A stretch of DNA of 17,233 nucleotides from Solirubrobacterales bacterium (GCA_030835185.1 JAUQWL010000084.1:1-17233), one strand, 5' to 3'; numbered from the stretch's first letter, positions 6,752 to 14,757 are shown. Notes: a model not told the origin generated them from the letters alone. Translations and numbers: made by a program.

Positions 6752-8187
6752 TCCCAGGGCGCTTCAGCAAGGCGATCGTCGGCTTGACACTCCTTTCCGG
6801 ACTGTTCGCCGTGACCGGTTGCGGCATCGAGACCGACTCTGCGCCGCCGTCGGCCGGGGTGGAGGGCAGCGGTGCCGCGGTGAAGGTCGACCAGGCCGGA
6901 AAGGGACCGCCCGAGGCCAGGCGTGTCGAGCGGAATCAGGGCGTGGTCCGGATCGCGGGCCAGGGCCAGGGTTCCCTGACCGAAAGCCTGGTCAGGTCCT
7001 ATGGGAGGTCGGGTTCGCCGGTGCAGGTCGGCGTCGCCGGAGGGAGCGAAAGCGCGGCCTTCACCGCCTTCTGCCGCGGACAGGTGGACATCGTCGACTC
7101 GGCCAGGCCGATCTCGCCGTCCGAATACCGGAAGTGCATCGCCCGGGGAATCGTCCCGGTCCAGTTCCAGATCGCTTCGGACGCCGCCGTACTGGCTATC
7201 AAGAACGAGACGGACGTCGGCGTCGACTGCCTCAGCTTCGCCGAGGTCCAGGAGATCTTCCGTGCCGGATCGCCGGTCAACAGCTGGTCCCAGGTAGGTT
7301 ACGACGCTCAGGCCACTTCGGGCATCGTCGATTCCCGCATATCGCCGCGGCTCGCAGTAGCCGGGCCCGACGCCGAATCGAACGTCTTCGGCTTCCTCGG
7401 TCAGTACGTCCTCGGAATCGAAACACCGACGCTCGCCTCGGTGAGGAGCGACTATCAGGCATTTCCGACCGATGCCGGTGTGCGGCGGGCCGTGGTGGGC
7501 AACCGCAGGGATCAGATCGCGACGCGCAGGCTCGGTCCCTCCCGGAAGGTTCTGAATGAGATCGTTGCGTCGATCGCCGATGCCGAAAAGGCCGTGCGCG
7601 ACGCCGAGGCCGAAGTGCGCAAGGGCATCGAAGATGGCCGTACGCCCAGCGCCAAAGCCCGCGACCAGCGCAAACTGGACGAAGCGAAGGCGATCCTGGC
7701 CGGCCTCAAGCAGGATCTGGTCGAATCGAGACGCTTCGTGAAACGCAACCGGGCCTCGGCGAGGCGGATCAATGCCACCCGGGGGACGCTCGGGCTGTTC
7801 AGGTTCTCGTACTACGAAGCATTCGAGGAGCAGCTTCGGCCGATGGAGGTGAGCAGTTCGGACGATTTCACCAACCCGCAATGCATCTTCCCGTCCCAGG
7901 TCACCGTCACCGACGCAACCTACCCGCTGGCCCGCCAGCTCCTGCTGACGGTCAGCTACAAGAACATGCTGGACGGGGATATCAACGATTTCCTCACCTC
8001 GGTCATGGCCAACGCTCAGGAAGAGGCCCAGAAGACCGCGCTGGTGCCGATCCCCGACGACACCCTGCTGGCCCAGCAGACCTGGCTGAACGGCAGCAGC
8101 GAACCCGAAGTCGTCTTCTACGACACCGCGCCTTCCGGGAGCGGCGCTTCGGGCAACGGCCCCGATCAGAGCGCCCAGGGCGAGTAG
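6748..8187 (+). CDS. PstS-like substrate-binding lipoprotein with a coiled-coil insertion
   Basis: This 479-residue lipoprotein has lipobox VTGC with Cys25. A periplasmic binding protein domain of the PstS/PBP-like type follows: GQGQGSLTESLVRSY (~71-85), GVAGGSESAAFTAFCRGQVDIVDSARPIS (in part, ~95-123), SDAAVLAIK (~144-152) and FAEVQEIF (~164-171). The expected continuation GTLGLFRFSYYEAF comes only at ~346-359. Between them, residues ~266-336 form a highly charged helical hairpin (many Ala, Glu, Lys, Arg) that ordinary PstS proteins lack. No pstC, pstA or pstB genes are nearby, so phosphate import is doubtful. In this operon it may bind an anionic ligand or act as a periplasmic scaffold (inference). 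The GTG start overlaps the upstream stop and has AGGGAG (6736-6741) six bases before it. Confidence 0.85.
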   Translation: MIPGRFSKAIVGLTLLSGLFAVTGCGIETDSAPPSAGVEGSGAAVKVDQAGKGPPEARRVERNQGVVRIAGQGQGSLTESLVRSYGRSGSPVQVGVAGGSESAAFTAFCRGQVDIVDSARPISPSEYRKCIARGIVPVQFQIASDAAVLAIKNETDVGVDCLSFAEVQEIFRAGSPVNSWSQVGYDAQATSGIVDSRISPRLAVAGPDAESNVFGFLGQYVLGIETPTLASVRSDYQAFPTDAGVRRAVVGNRRDQIATRRLGPSRKVLNEIVASIADAEKAVRDAEAEVRKGIEDGRTPSAKARDQRKLDEAKAILAGLKQDLVESRRFVKRNRASARRINATRGTLGLFRFSYYEAFEEQLRPMEVSSSDDFTNPQCIFPSQVTVTDATYPLARQLLLTVSYKNMLDGDINDFLTSVMANAQEEAQKTALVPIPDDTLLAQQTWLNGSSEPEVVFYDTAPSGSGASGNGPDQSAQGE

Positions 8188-8193
8188 GAGCCC

Positions 8194-8223
8194 GTCCCGG
8201 CAGGCAGAACCTGCCATTGGGAC
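8194..8223 (+). terminator. Terminator-like hairpin after the PstS-like gene
   Basis: GTCCC-GGCAGG, loop CAGAA, CCTGCC, a three-base bulge (ATT) and GGGAC can fold into an 11-bp interrupted stem starting seven bases after the stop codon. Only a short T-run (GGGGTTTC) follows, so it may be an attenuator or an mRNA 3'-end stabiliser rather than a full terminator. Confidence 0.45.
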
Positions 8224-8276
8224 CGCGGGGTTTCGCTACTTGGCCCTTGAACGGGTGTTTATGAGGGCATGAGATC

Positions 8277-9866
8277 ATGCCGTTGATGCTGAAGCGACTC
8301 TCGTTCCCCTTCATGTTCCTCGTGGTCGGCCTTGCCGCAGCGTCTTTCCCTGCGTCGCAGGCCTCGGCCGCACCCTCGAAGTGCCGGCCCCCGCTGTCGG
8401 TCAAGCTCAACTCACACGACCCCACCCAACTCCTCGAAGGTGCCCAGGCCTGGGTGTACGTCAGTCCCCGCGCCAGGGTCAGAGGCGCCAGGGTCACCGT
8501 CAAGCGTGGTGGCAAGTTGTTCGCCAATGGCCGCGTAACCGGCCGCCTGGCCTCCGGTCGGACCACCGTGGTCAAGCTCCACCGCAAGAGGACCATCAGC
8601 CGCGGCAAGTACCGGGTTTCGGTGTCCGCGAAGATAGCGGGCTGCAGCAAGCGTCGCAGCAAGACCCGCGTCTGGGGCTTCGGTACTCCCAGCCTGCCCG
8701 TGAAGGCGCTTCCCTACAGCACCAGGGTGAATGACAACGTCGACGTGGTCCGCTTTGCGTTGCGTCCGATCCGCAGGACCGATATCGGTGCTGTCCGGGT
8801 GACACTGGTCAACAGCAACGGCGCCACGGTAGCCGAGGACCTGATTCCCGGTCTCGGCTCCGACCAGGTCGTAGTTGAACTCCCGATCAGCAGCCGTCTG
8901 AAGCCGGGCAAGTACACCGTCAGGCTGGCGGGCCAGGACCGTTCCAGCAACACCTGGCGTCGATCCGACCAGGAGATTCGTTTCGTCAGCGGCGGCGGAT
9001 CCGCCAAGCCGGTCAGCCCGACCGGCATGGAGGTTCAGAAGGTCGCTGTCGACTGGAGCGCGGGCAAGTGGCAGGGTCGCCAGATGGCCGGCTTCATCGC
9101 GCCCGGCATCGGCTTCGGTGAAATCGTCTGCAGTCCGCAGCAGCAGTGGATCAGGTTCTTTCCTTCGAATGGTGGCCGCGAGGCCGCGATGATGGCCTGG
9201 ACCGACAAGGATTGGGGCAAGTACCGGGAGGTGGCCCTGCGTGAAGCGAAGTACGCGAACGGTACCGGCCCCGACTTCCGCGAGGGATTCAACAAGTTCG
9301 GTCCGACCGAGAAATGGTCCCGGGGCAGCTTCCAGGGCATCATTTCCGATCGTGGGCCGATCGAAGGCCCGGGTGGGGTTTCTCTCGCACCTCCGACCAC
9401 CTACGACCTCAAATGGGAGTGGGACTTCAGCAAGCCGAAGAAGTCGAGCTGTCACGTCGAGGCGATCTTCAGGACCGGCACCGGTCGGTCCGACAAGCCC
9501 ATCGCACGTTCGGCTCAGGTCGTCTGGCGGGGTGAGACCAACGCCACCCCCAAGAGCACGGTGGGCTCGGTCGGCTTTCCCGGCCTGGGCGACGTCACCG
9601 TGGAAGCGGAGGCCGGACCAACCGGCGTGCGCAGCCTGTCTATCGACAGCGCGGTCGGTGGCAGGGTCGAAACGCGCGAAGGCTCGGACGCCGAGTCGGT
9701 TGTCTTCGAAAAGGGCCCGATAACGGCGAGGCTGCCGAACAACGGAATGATTTTCGTCCAGCTGAACAGCGGTGAGCGCATCGTCGTCAGTTCCAGGTGG
9801 AAGGTCAACGACCCCGCTCCGGAAAACAACTGGGCCGTGGTTGCCGCCCAGATCTACAGCCCCTGA
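8277..9866 (+). CDS. Secreted protein with tandem Ig-like beta domains and an unknown C-terminal region
   Basis: The 529-residue product has a Sec signal peptide (basic start, hydrophobic core, cleavage near ASQASA|APSK at about residue 31). No lipobox or LPxTG-like anchor is seen. The first part (~32-145) is Arg/Lys-rich and beta-stranded, ending in SRGKYRVSVSAKIAGCSKRR. A second unit (~146-238) ends in KPGKYTVRLAGQDRSSNTW, the pattern of bacterial Ig-like or FlgD-like sandwich domains. The C-terminal half (~245-529) is rich in Trp, Gly and beta-prone residues and I cannot assign it. The start is ATG 8277, with GAGGG (8263-8267) nine bases upstream. It lies beyond the hairpin after the coupled operon and may be transcribed separately or by read-through. 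A structural, matrix-binding role is an inference. Confidence 0.8.
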   Translation: MPLMLKRLSFPFMFLVVGLAAASFPASQASAAPSKCRPPLSVKLNSHDPTQLLEGAQAWVYVSPRARVRGARVTVKRGGKLFANGRVTGRLASGRTTVVKLHRKRTISRGKYRVSVSAKIAGCSKRRSKTRVWGFGTPSLPVKALPYSTRVNDNVDVVRFALRPIRRTDIGAVRVTLVNSNGATVAEDLIPGLGSDQVVVELPISSRLKPGKYTVRLAGQDRSSNTWRRSDQEIRFVSGGGSAKPVSPTGMEVQKVAVDWSAGKWQGRQMAGFIAPGIGFGEIVCSPQQQWIRFFPSNGGREAAMMAWTDKDWGKYREVALREAKYANGTGPDFREGFNKFGPTEKWSRGSFQGIISDRGPIEGPGGVSLAPPTTYDLKWEWDFSKPKKSSCHVEAIFRTGTGRSDKPIARSAQVVWRGETNATPKSTVGSVGFPGLGDVTVEAEAGPTGVRSLSIDSAVGGRVETREGSDAESVVFEKGPITARLPNNGMIFVQLNSGERIVVSSRWKVNDPAPENNWAVVAAQIYSP

Positions 9867-9872
9867 GGGCTG
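9857..9872 (+). terminator. Small hairpin across the stop codon of the secreted-protein gene
   Basis: CAGCCC, loop CTGA and GGGCTG form a perfect 6-bp stem that contains the TGA stop. There is no T-run after it, so a terminator role is only possible. Confidence 0.3.
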
Positions 9873-9977
9873 GGTCCACCTCTATGGGGAGGACTTGCCA
9901 CGACACCACCGCGGCGACGCCGGCCGTCAGCGCTCGACCGCTTTGCCGGAGGCCGCGATCAGCCCGGCGGCTGCGAA

Positions 9978-9983
9978 TAGGAT
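9978..9983 (+). promoter_or_regulatory. -10 box of a leaderless promoter for the gene at 9990
   Basis: TAGGAT (TANNNT) lies exactly six bases before the ATG at 9990, the arrangement that gives leaderless transcripts in actinobacteria. No Shine-Dalgarno sequence and no clear -35 element are seen. Confidence 0.6.
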
Positions 9984-9989
9984 GGGTGC

Positions 9990-10469
9990 ATGTGCGCCGG
10001 CGAATCATCTGCACCGTTGACGGCGGAGCAAATCGAACAGTTGAGATCAGCGGTCGCCGATGTGTCCCGCGAAGTCCGGCAGCTCTCAACCCGGGTCGGC
10101 GAACTGGCCGATGTGTTGAAGAGCGTCGAGCCGGATCGATCGACCCCCGCGGACGACCCCCCTCCGAAAGCCAAGCGGCAGAATGCGAACTCCGCCGGCC
10201 ATGAAGAGATCGCACTGATCGTGCGCCCACTGCCCGAACTCGCCATGGCGGCTGTGGCCGAAACGGCGCTCAGAGGCATGCCCGGCGTCAAGCAGGTCGT
10301 CTCGATCGTGCGCGCCGACGATCAGGCCAGGTTCGAGCTCGAGGTGTCGACGGACGCGGACCTGATCGCGGAGATGCGAACGGCCCTGCCGGTCGCTTTC
10401 GAGGTCACGGAATCCGGATCCGACGAGATCTCCGTCGACCTGAAATGGGCCTGGGGCGCGGAAACCTGA
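9990..10469 (+). CDS. Coiled-coil protein with the uncharacterised alpha/beta domain (paralogue of 535-1110)
   Basis: The 159-residue, probably cytoplasmic protein has an N-terminal heptad-like helix (~10-47, EQIEQLRSAVADVSREVRQL onward). A polar Pro-rich linker (~48-70) leads to the same C-terminal domain as the protein at 535-1110 (residues 73-151; opens with EIALIVRPL and has LPVAFEVTES near its end). The two domains align without gaps over 79 residues, while linkers and coiled coils differ. It has its own leaderless-type promoter and sits just after the envelope locus, so the pair brackets that locus. The family is not recognised and the function is unknown. A weak GC-rich hairpin (CGCGCC 10470-10475 with GGCGCG 10492-10497) follows the stop. 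Confidence 0.82.
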   Translation: MCAGESSAPLTAEQIEQLRSAVADVSREVRQLSTRVGELADVLKSVEPDRSTPADDPPPKAKRQNANSAGHEEIALIVRPLPELAMAAVAETALRGMPGVKQVVSIVRADDQARFELEVSTDADLIAEMRTALPVAFEVTESGSDEISVDLKWAWGAET

Positions 10470-10507
10470 CGCGCCCCGGACTCGCCGCTACGGCGCGGGC
10501 ACCCGAT

Positions 10508-10675
10508 TCCGGCTGCGGTGAAACAGAGCGACCCCGTCCGGTTCCGGTGAGGGAGAAACGGGGCGACGGCTTCCGGTTCGGGTGCGGAAGAACCGGGCGA
10601 CCCCGTCCGGTTCCGGTGGGGGTGAATCCGGGCGAGGGCATCCGGTTCCGGTGAGGGTGCGACAGGAGTAGAGTC
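10508..10675. repeat. Five imperfect tandem repeats of about 34-35 bp
   Basis: Units start at 10508 (shortened, 29 bp), 10537 (35), 10572 (34), 10606 (35) and 10641 (last, diverging at its 3' end). Each begins TCCGG(T/C)T(C/G)(C/G)GGTG, or a close variant, and most continue with a GA-rich centre and GGGCGA. The array fills most of the gap between the gene ending at 10469 and the permease at 10710. The last unit runs into the putative promoter at 10669. The units are not spaced repeats, so this is not a CRISPR array. I see no coding reason for it; a regulatory or slipped-strand origin is possible. Confidence 0.8.
10669..10674 (+). promoter_or_regulatory. Candidate -10 box for the permease operon
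   Basis: TAGAGT (TANNNT) ends seven bases before a GTG at 10682. If transcription starts at or next to that GTG, the mRNA begins with the short frame described at 10682-10717. No -35 element is evident. Confidence 0.4.
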
Positions 10676-10681
10676 GCCGCT

Positions 10682-10717
10682 GTGATCGAGCCGGATTCAT
10701 GGGGGTTTTTTGGCTGA
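10682..10717 (+). CDS. Possible 11-codon leader peptide overlapping the permease start
   Basis: The GTG after the TAGAGT box opens the short frame MIEPDSWGFFG, ending in TGA at 10715-10717. This frame overlaps the first eight bases of the permease gene (TTG 10710), so ribosomes finishing the leader would stop on the permease start. This could couple or regulate permease translation. The evidence is only spacing and overlap; a frame of this length can arise by chance. Confidence 0.3.
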   Translation: MIEPDSWGFFG

Positions 10718-12635
10718 GCGCATCCCGCGCGACCAGAGTCTCAGCCGGGTCTACGGCGCGGGAGCGCTCTTCTCGGCCGGCTACGGAAACGTCGGGTCTT
10801 CGATCTACTACGCCCTCGGCGTCACCGCGGCCTTTGCGCTCGGTCTGACGCCGGTCGCATTCCTCATAGCCGGGCTGATCTTCATCTGTACCGCCGCCTC
10901 CTACGCCGAGGCGACCGTGATGTATCCGGAAGCCGGCGGTTCTTCCAGCTTCGCCAGGCACGCCTTCAACGAAACGGTGAGCTTCATTGCGGCCTGGGGG
11001 CAGATGCTGAACTACATCATCACGGTCGCGATCTCGGCCTACTTCGTGCCGCATTACCTGGCGGTGTTCTGGGAGCCGCTGGGCGAGGCACCGGGCGACA
11101 TTGTCGCCGGGGCCGTACTGATCGTCGGCCTGGCACTGCTCAACATTCGTGGCGGCAAGGAATCCGCCCGCCTTAACACGATTCTCGCGATCACCGATCT
11201 CGGCACACAGGTGATCCTGGTCGTGATCGGGATCTTCCTCGTGCTCAGCCCCGACGTCCTGGTCTCCAACGTCCAGCTCGGAGTCGCTCCGACATGGCCC
11301 GACTTCGCCCTGGGCGTGGCGGTCGGCATGATCGCCTATACCGGGATCGAGACGATCTCGAACATGTCCGAAGAAGCCAGGGACGCGGCCAAGTCGGTAC
11401 CGCAGGGAGTTGCGCTGGTGGTTCTGGCGGTGCTGGGGCTGTATCTGTTCATCCCGGTGGTCGCCCTTTCTGCGATGCCGGTCGTTCAGGGTGCCGACGG
11501 CAGTTTCGTGACCGAGCTCGGAACCACGTTCGCCGACGATCCGATCCTCGGGATAGTCGAGAACCTCGGCCTCGCGGCCGGTCTGACCGACATCCTCAGG
11601 GTCTACGTCGGCGTGCTGGCGGCGGTGATCCTCATCATCGCCACCAACGCCGGCATGATCGGTGTCTCGAGGCTGAGCTACTCCATGGGGCAGTACCGGC
11701 AGCTGCCGGAAGTGATCCGACAGATCCACCCCCGGTACCGGACGCCGTACATCGCGATCGCGGTCTTCGCCGTGCTGGCGATCGTAACCCTCCTTCCGGG
11801 GCAGGCCGAGTTCCTGGCGACGCTCTATTCCTTCGGCGCGATGCTCTCGTTCACGATCGCGCACGCTGCGGTCATCCGGCTCCGCAAGCGCCTGCCCGAC
11901 AGGGAGCGGGCATGGATACCGCCCTTGAATTTCAACTTTCGCGGAGTGTCGGTCCCGGCCACGGCGGTTCTCGGCGGGATGGGGACATTCGCGGCCTGGC
12001 TGGTGGTCATGGCACTCAACCCGGTGACCCTCGCGGTCGGGACGGTCTGGCTCATCGTCGGCATCGTCGGCTACTACCTCTATCGCCGCTACCAGCGTCT
12101 GCCGCTCTCGCAGACGGTGAAAGTCCTGCTGCCGGAGCCGCTCGGCGTGGAAGAGATCGAATACCGCAGCGTGCTGGTGGCCTTCCCGGCAGACCAGCCC
12201 TTCTCCGAGGACATGATTGCCACCGCGACACGGCTCACGTCCCACAAGCGCAGGGCGATTCACCTGCTCGCGTTTCTGACCGTCCCGAGTAGCGAGTCGA
12301 TCGACTCCGACATGGCCGAAGCCGAAGAGAAAGCCCAGCGCAAGATCGAAGAGGCCAAGCTGATGGCGGGCATGCGGGTGAGCGGAGAGGTGGCGAGGGT
12401 GCGCCCGGGCCAGGAGGGGTACTACCTCGCCGAGCGGGCCCGGGAGTCACGGGCCGAGGCGATCGTCATCGGCATGCGCCGCCGGGGGAAGAAGCCGGTT
12501 TACGGGAAGACGCTCGAGACGGTCCTCAGGGAGCGACCCTGCCGGGTCATCGTCGTTTCTGAAGGCGTGAGCGAGGCGCAGAAGCCGGACGGAGCCGGGT
12601 CTCCGGGCAACTCCTCGAGCGAGGTGACAGCTTGA
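10710..12635 (+). CDS. APC-superfamily permease with C-terminal universal-stress-like domain, probable cation (K+) transporter
   Basis: The 641-residue protein has about twelve transmembrane helices (~residues 18-465) and a cytoplasmic C-terminal domain (~485-612). The membrane part is of the APC type: a Gly-rich first helix (SAGYGNVGSSIYYALGV), YPEAGGSSSFARHAFNE in the third-helix region, and MIAYTGIETISNMSEEAR around helix 6. The C-terminal domain resembles UspA (YRSVLVAFPADQPF; VIGMRRRGKKPVYGKT; CRVIVVSE). KimA of Bacillus is an APC-like K+ importer with a cytoplasmic UspA-like domain; with two TrkA genes downstream, K+ is the most likely substrate, though amino acids are not excluded. The only upstream in-frame start is TTG 10710, with GGGGG (10701-10705) as a weak ribosome binding site. 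Its stop overlaps the next TTG (TTGA). Confidence 0.85.
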   Translation: MAERIPRDQSLSRVYGAGALFSAGYGNVGSSIYYALGVTAAFALGLTPVAFLIAGLIFICTAASYAEATVMYPEAGGSSSFARHAFNETVSFIAAWGQMLNYIITVAISAYFVPHYLAVFWEPLGEAPGDIVAGAVLIVGLALLNIRGGKESARLNTILAITDLGTQVILVVIGIFLVLSPDVLVSNVQLGVAPTWPDFALGVAVGMIAYTGIETISNMSEEARDAAKSVPQGVALVVLAVLGLYLFIPVVALSAMPVVQGADGSFVTELGTTFADDPILGIVENLGLAAGLTDILRVYVGVLAAVILIIATNAGMIGVSRLSYSMGQYRQLPEVIRQIHPRYRTPYIAIAVFAVLAIVTLLPGQAEFLATLYSFGAMLSFTIAHAAVIRLRKRLPDRERAWIPPLNFNFRGVSVPATAVLGGMGTFAAWLVVMALNPVTLAVGTVWLIVGIVGYYLYRRYQRLPLSQTVKVLLPEPLGVEEIEYRSVLVAFPADQPFSEDMIATATRLTSHKRRAIHLLAFLTVPSSESIDSDMAEAEEKAQRKIEEAKLMAGMRVSGEVARVRPGQEGYYLAERARESRAEAIVIGMRRRGKKPVYGKTLETVLRERPCRVIVVSEGVSEAQKPDGAGSPGNSSSEVTA

Positions 12636-12829
12636 GGCGCGGAGGGCTCTACGACCGCTCGGTCCGGATGATCTCCCTCATCTACGTGGTCATCGGCGTG
12701 GCCGTGCTCACTCTGACTCTCGCCCGGGGCGGCGGCGTCGGTTCGATCGGAATGCTGCTCGGGCTTGCCTTTATCGGCATAGGACTCGCTCGCTACCGTC
12801 TCCAGCAGAAGATCGGACGGGACGGATGA
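12632..12829 (+). CDS. Small two-helix membrane protein (65 aa) between the two permeases
   Basis: The short product has two hydrophobic helices (about residues 13-31, ISLIYVVIGVAVLTLTLA, and 36-53, GSIGMLLGLAFIGIGLA) joined by a Gly-rich turn. Basic residues flank them at both ends, so both termini are probably cytoplasmic. The TTG start overlaps the upstream stop and has GAGGTG (12621-12626) five bases before it. Its stop overlaps the ATG of the second permease (ATGA). This tight coupling makes an accessory subunit of the permeases plausible. No family is recognised. Confidence 0.75.
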   Translation: MRRGGLYDRSVRMISLIYVVIGVAVLTLTLARGGGVGSIGMLLGLAFIGIGLARYRLQQKIGRDG

Positions 12830-14757
12830 AGCCGCGCGGCAAGGCGCCGGGCAGCGGTGCGCTCTGGTTGCTCACGCTGGCCTGGGCCTCGGTCGGCTTC
12901 TCGATCTACTTCGCTCTGGGAGTGGTTGCCGGACACGGCCTCGGTCTGACGCCACTGATCTTCCTCGCCGCCGGGCTGCTCTTCGTGCTGACCATGTTCA
13001 CATACGTCGAGGGCAGCGCGATGCTCCGCGAGCGCGGCGGATCATCGGCCTTCGCCCGCCACGCGTTCAACGAAACCCTGGCCTTCGTCGCCGGCTGGAT
13101 GATTCTGCTCGATCTGCTGATCGTCATCTCGCTCGCGGTGCTGTCGGTTCCGCACTATCTCGAACCGTTGACCGGCGACCTCGACGGCACGGCCTGGGGG
13201 GCGGCGATCATCCTCGCCGTCGTGATCTACATCGGCGGGATGAACGTGATCGACCTGCCGGCCAGGCGGCGGCCGTGGTTTCTGCTGGTTCTCGCAGGCG
13301 CCGATCTGGCGGTTCAGCTGCTCGTACTGGTAGTGGGCCTCTTCGTCGTCTTCAACCCCGACCTGCTGACCCGGGGCCTCGACCTGGGGAGCAGCCCCGG
13401 GATCGAGGAGGCGATCTACGCCGCAGTACTGGCCATGCTCGCCTATGCCGGGATCGAGGCCGTCGCCAACCTGATTCCGGACCTGGAACTCGACCCGGCG
13501 AAGTTCGGCAGGCTGGTCACACGCAGTGTCTGGCTGGTGCCGGTCATCTACGCGGGCATCGCTGCGATCGCACTGATGGCGGTGCCGGTTCTGCCGGGAG
13601 CCGGCGGGCCTGCGACCGAACTCGGAAGTACCTACGTCGACGCTCCGGTCCTCGGTGTCGTATCGGCTTACGACCCTGCCTGGCTGGCCGACGGTATGCG
13701 ATGGCTGGTCGCTGTGGTCGCCGCGCTGACACTGGTCTGGGCGGCCAATACGGCGATGCTGGGGGTGTCGCGTCACATCTATTCACTGGCGATCAACCGC
13801 CAGATCCCGAGTGCGCTCGGCCAGCTCGGACGGCGCTACGAAACCCCGTTCAAGGCGATCGTGATCTGCGCCGTCGCAGTTTTCGGGCTCGCACTCTTCG
13901 GTGAACTCGAGATGCTGGCCGGTCTGTACGCCTTCGGTGCCACCCTGGCGATCACTATCGCCCATCTGTCGGTTATCCGGATGCGATTCAGCCGCCCGGA
14001 TGCGGATCGTCCCTTCTCGATCCCGCTCTCGCTCGAATTGCGGTCCGGATCCCTGCCGCTGCCGGCCGTGGCCGGCGCGCTGTTGGGTGCCCTGGCCCTG
14101 GTTTCCGTCCTCGTCTACCACGACTCGGCCCGTTGGGTCGGCGGTGTCTGGCTGGTCGCCGGCCTCGTCGGCTACGCGGTCTACAGACTGGTTTTCGAAG
14201 GGGTCGGCATGAACAGGCACGTCACGGTCGACCCGCATTCGCTGACCCGTCCCCACCTCAAGGCAGGCCTGAGCAGGATCGTCGTGCCGATCTTCGGAAC
14301 GACCCTGGACGAAGACATCGTCAGCACGGCGGGCCTGCTGGCCGCGGACCCCCGCTCAGACGGAGACGAAGGGGGGTCGGAGGTGATCCTGCTCTGCATG
14401 ATCGAGGTTCCCCTTTCGCTCGGACTCGACGATCCTCTGCCGTACGGAGTCGAAGACGAGGCGGCGAGGGTTGCCGAGCGCGCCACGGAGATCGCCCGGG
14501 AGTATTCCGGGGTGAAGGCCCGTAGCGAGATCCTCAGGGTCCGGGAAACCGGCTCGAGCATCGTCTCCTTCGCGGAAGAGATCGACGCCGACGCGATCGT
14601 CCTAGGTACCGAGCCGCCCAATCCGATCCGCGGAGGCGCCGGACTCGGTGGAGTCGGAGAGACCCCGCCGGAAGAGGTCGATCCGGTGACCGCATATGTG
14701 CTGAAACGGGCCAAATGCCGGGTTCTGCTCACGGCCCCTCCGGGGGGCGAGGCGTAA
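12826..14757 (+). CDS. Second APC-superfamily permease with UspA-like domain, paralogue of 10710-12635
   Basis: The 643-residue protein repeats the layout of the first permease: about twelve helices (~residues 10-465) and a C-terminal cytoplasmic domain (~482-640). Shared stretches include GFSIYFALGVVAGHGLGLTP, GGSSAFARHAFNETLAF and MLAYAGIEAVANL. The C-terminal domain (SRIVVPIFGTTLDEDIV; DADAIVLGTEPPNP; CRVLLTAPP) is UspA-like but diverged, without a clean nucleotide-binding Gly loop. Where the first copy has NMSEEARDAAKSVP after helix 6, this one has NLIPDLELDPAKFG, so the two may differ in gating or substrate. They may form a heteromer or two transporters of different affinity (inference). 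The ATG overlaps the upstream stop (ATGA). The last codons contain the -10 box of the next gene. Confidence 0.83.
   Translation: MKPRGKAPGSGALWLLTLAWASVGFSIYFALGVVAGHGLGLTPLIFLAAGLLFVLTMFTYVEGSAMLRERGGSSAFARHAFNETLAFVAGWMILLDLLIVISLAVLSVPHYLEPLTGDLDGTAWGAAIILAVVIYIGGMNVIDLPARRRPWFLLVLAGADLAVQLLVLVVGLFVVFNPDLLTRGLDLGSSPGIEEAIYAAVLAMLAYAGIEAVANLIPDLELDPAKFGRLVTRSVWLVPVIYAGIAAIALMAVPVLPGAGGPATELGSTYVDAPVLGVVSAYDPAWLADGMRWLVAVVAALTLVWAANTAMLGVSRHIYSLAINRQIPSALGQLGRRYETPFKAIVICAVAVFGLALFGELEMLAGLYAFGATLAITIAHLSVIRMRFSRPDADRPFSIPLSLELRSGSLPLPAVAGALLGALALVSVLVYHDSARWVGGVWLVAGLVGYAVYRLVFEGVGMNRHVTVDPHSLTRPHLKAGLSRIVVPIFGTTLDEDIVSTAGLLAADPRSDGDEGGSEVILLCMIEVPLSLGLDDPLPYGVEDEAARVAERATEIAREYSGVKARSEILRVRETGSSIVSFAEEIDADAIVLGTEPPNPIRGGAGLGGVGETPPEEVDPVTAYVLKRAKCRVLLTAPPGGEA

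Noticed and set aside
6748..8187. Calling this gene pstS, part of a phosphate uptake operon
   Set aside because: The PBP fold is interrupted by a coiled-coil insertion and no pstCAB or phoU genes are adjacent.
10508..10675. CRISPR array
   Set aside because: Units are contiguous with no unique spacers, are imperfect, and no cas genes are present.
10470..10709. Possible c-di-AMP (ydaO) riboswitch before the permease, prompted by GGGGGTGAATC at 10618-10628
   Set aside because: The match falls in one variable unit of the tandem repeat, and the other conserved riboswitch segments are not found in order. A covariance search would settle it.
10488..12263. Long minus-strand frame (591 codons) opposite the first permease
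   Set aside because: Same reason: hydrophilic, low-information product, antisense to a clear APC permease.
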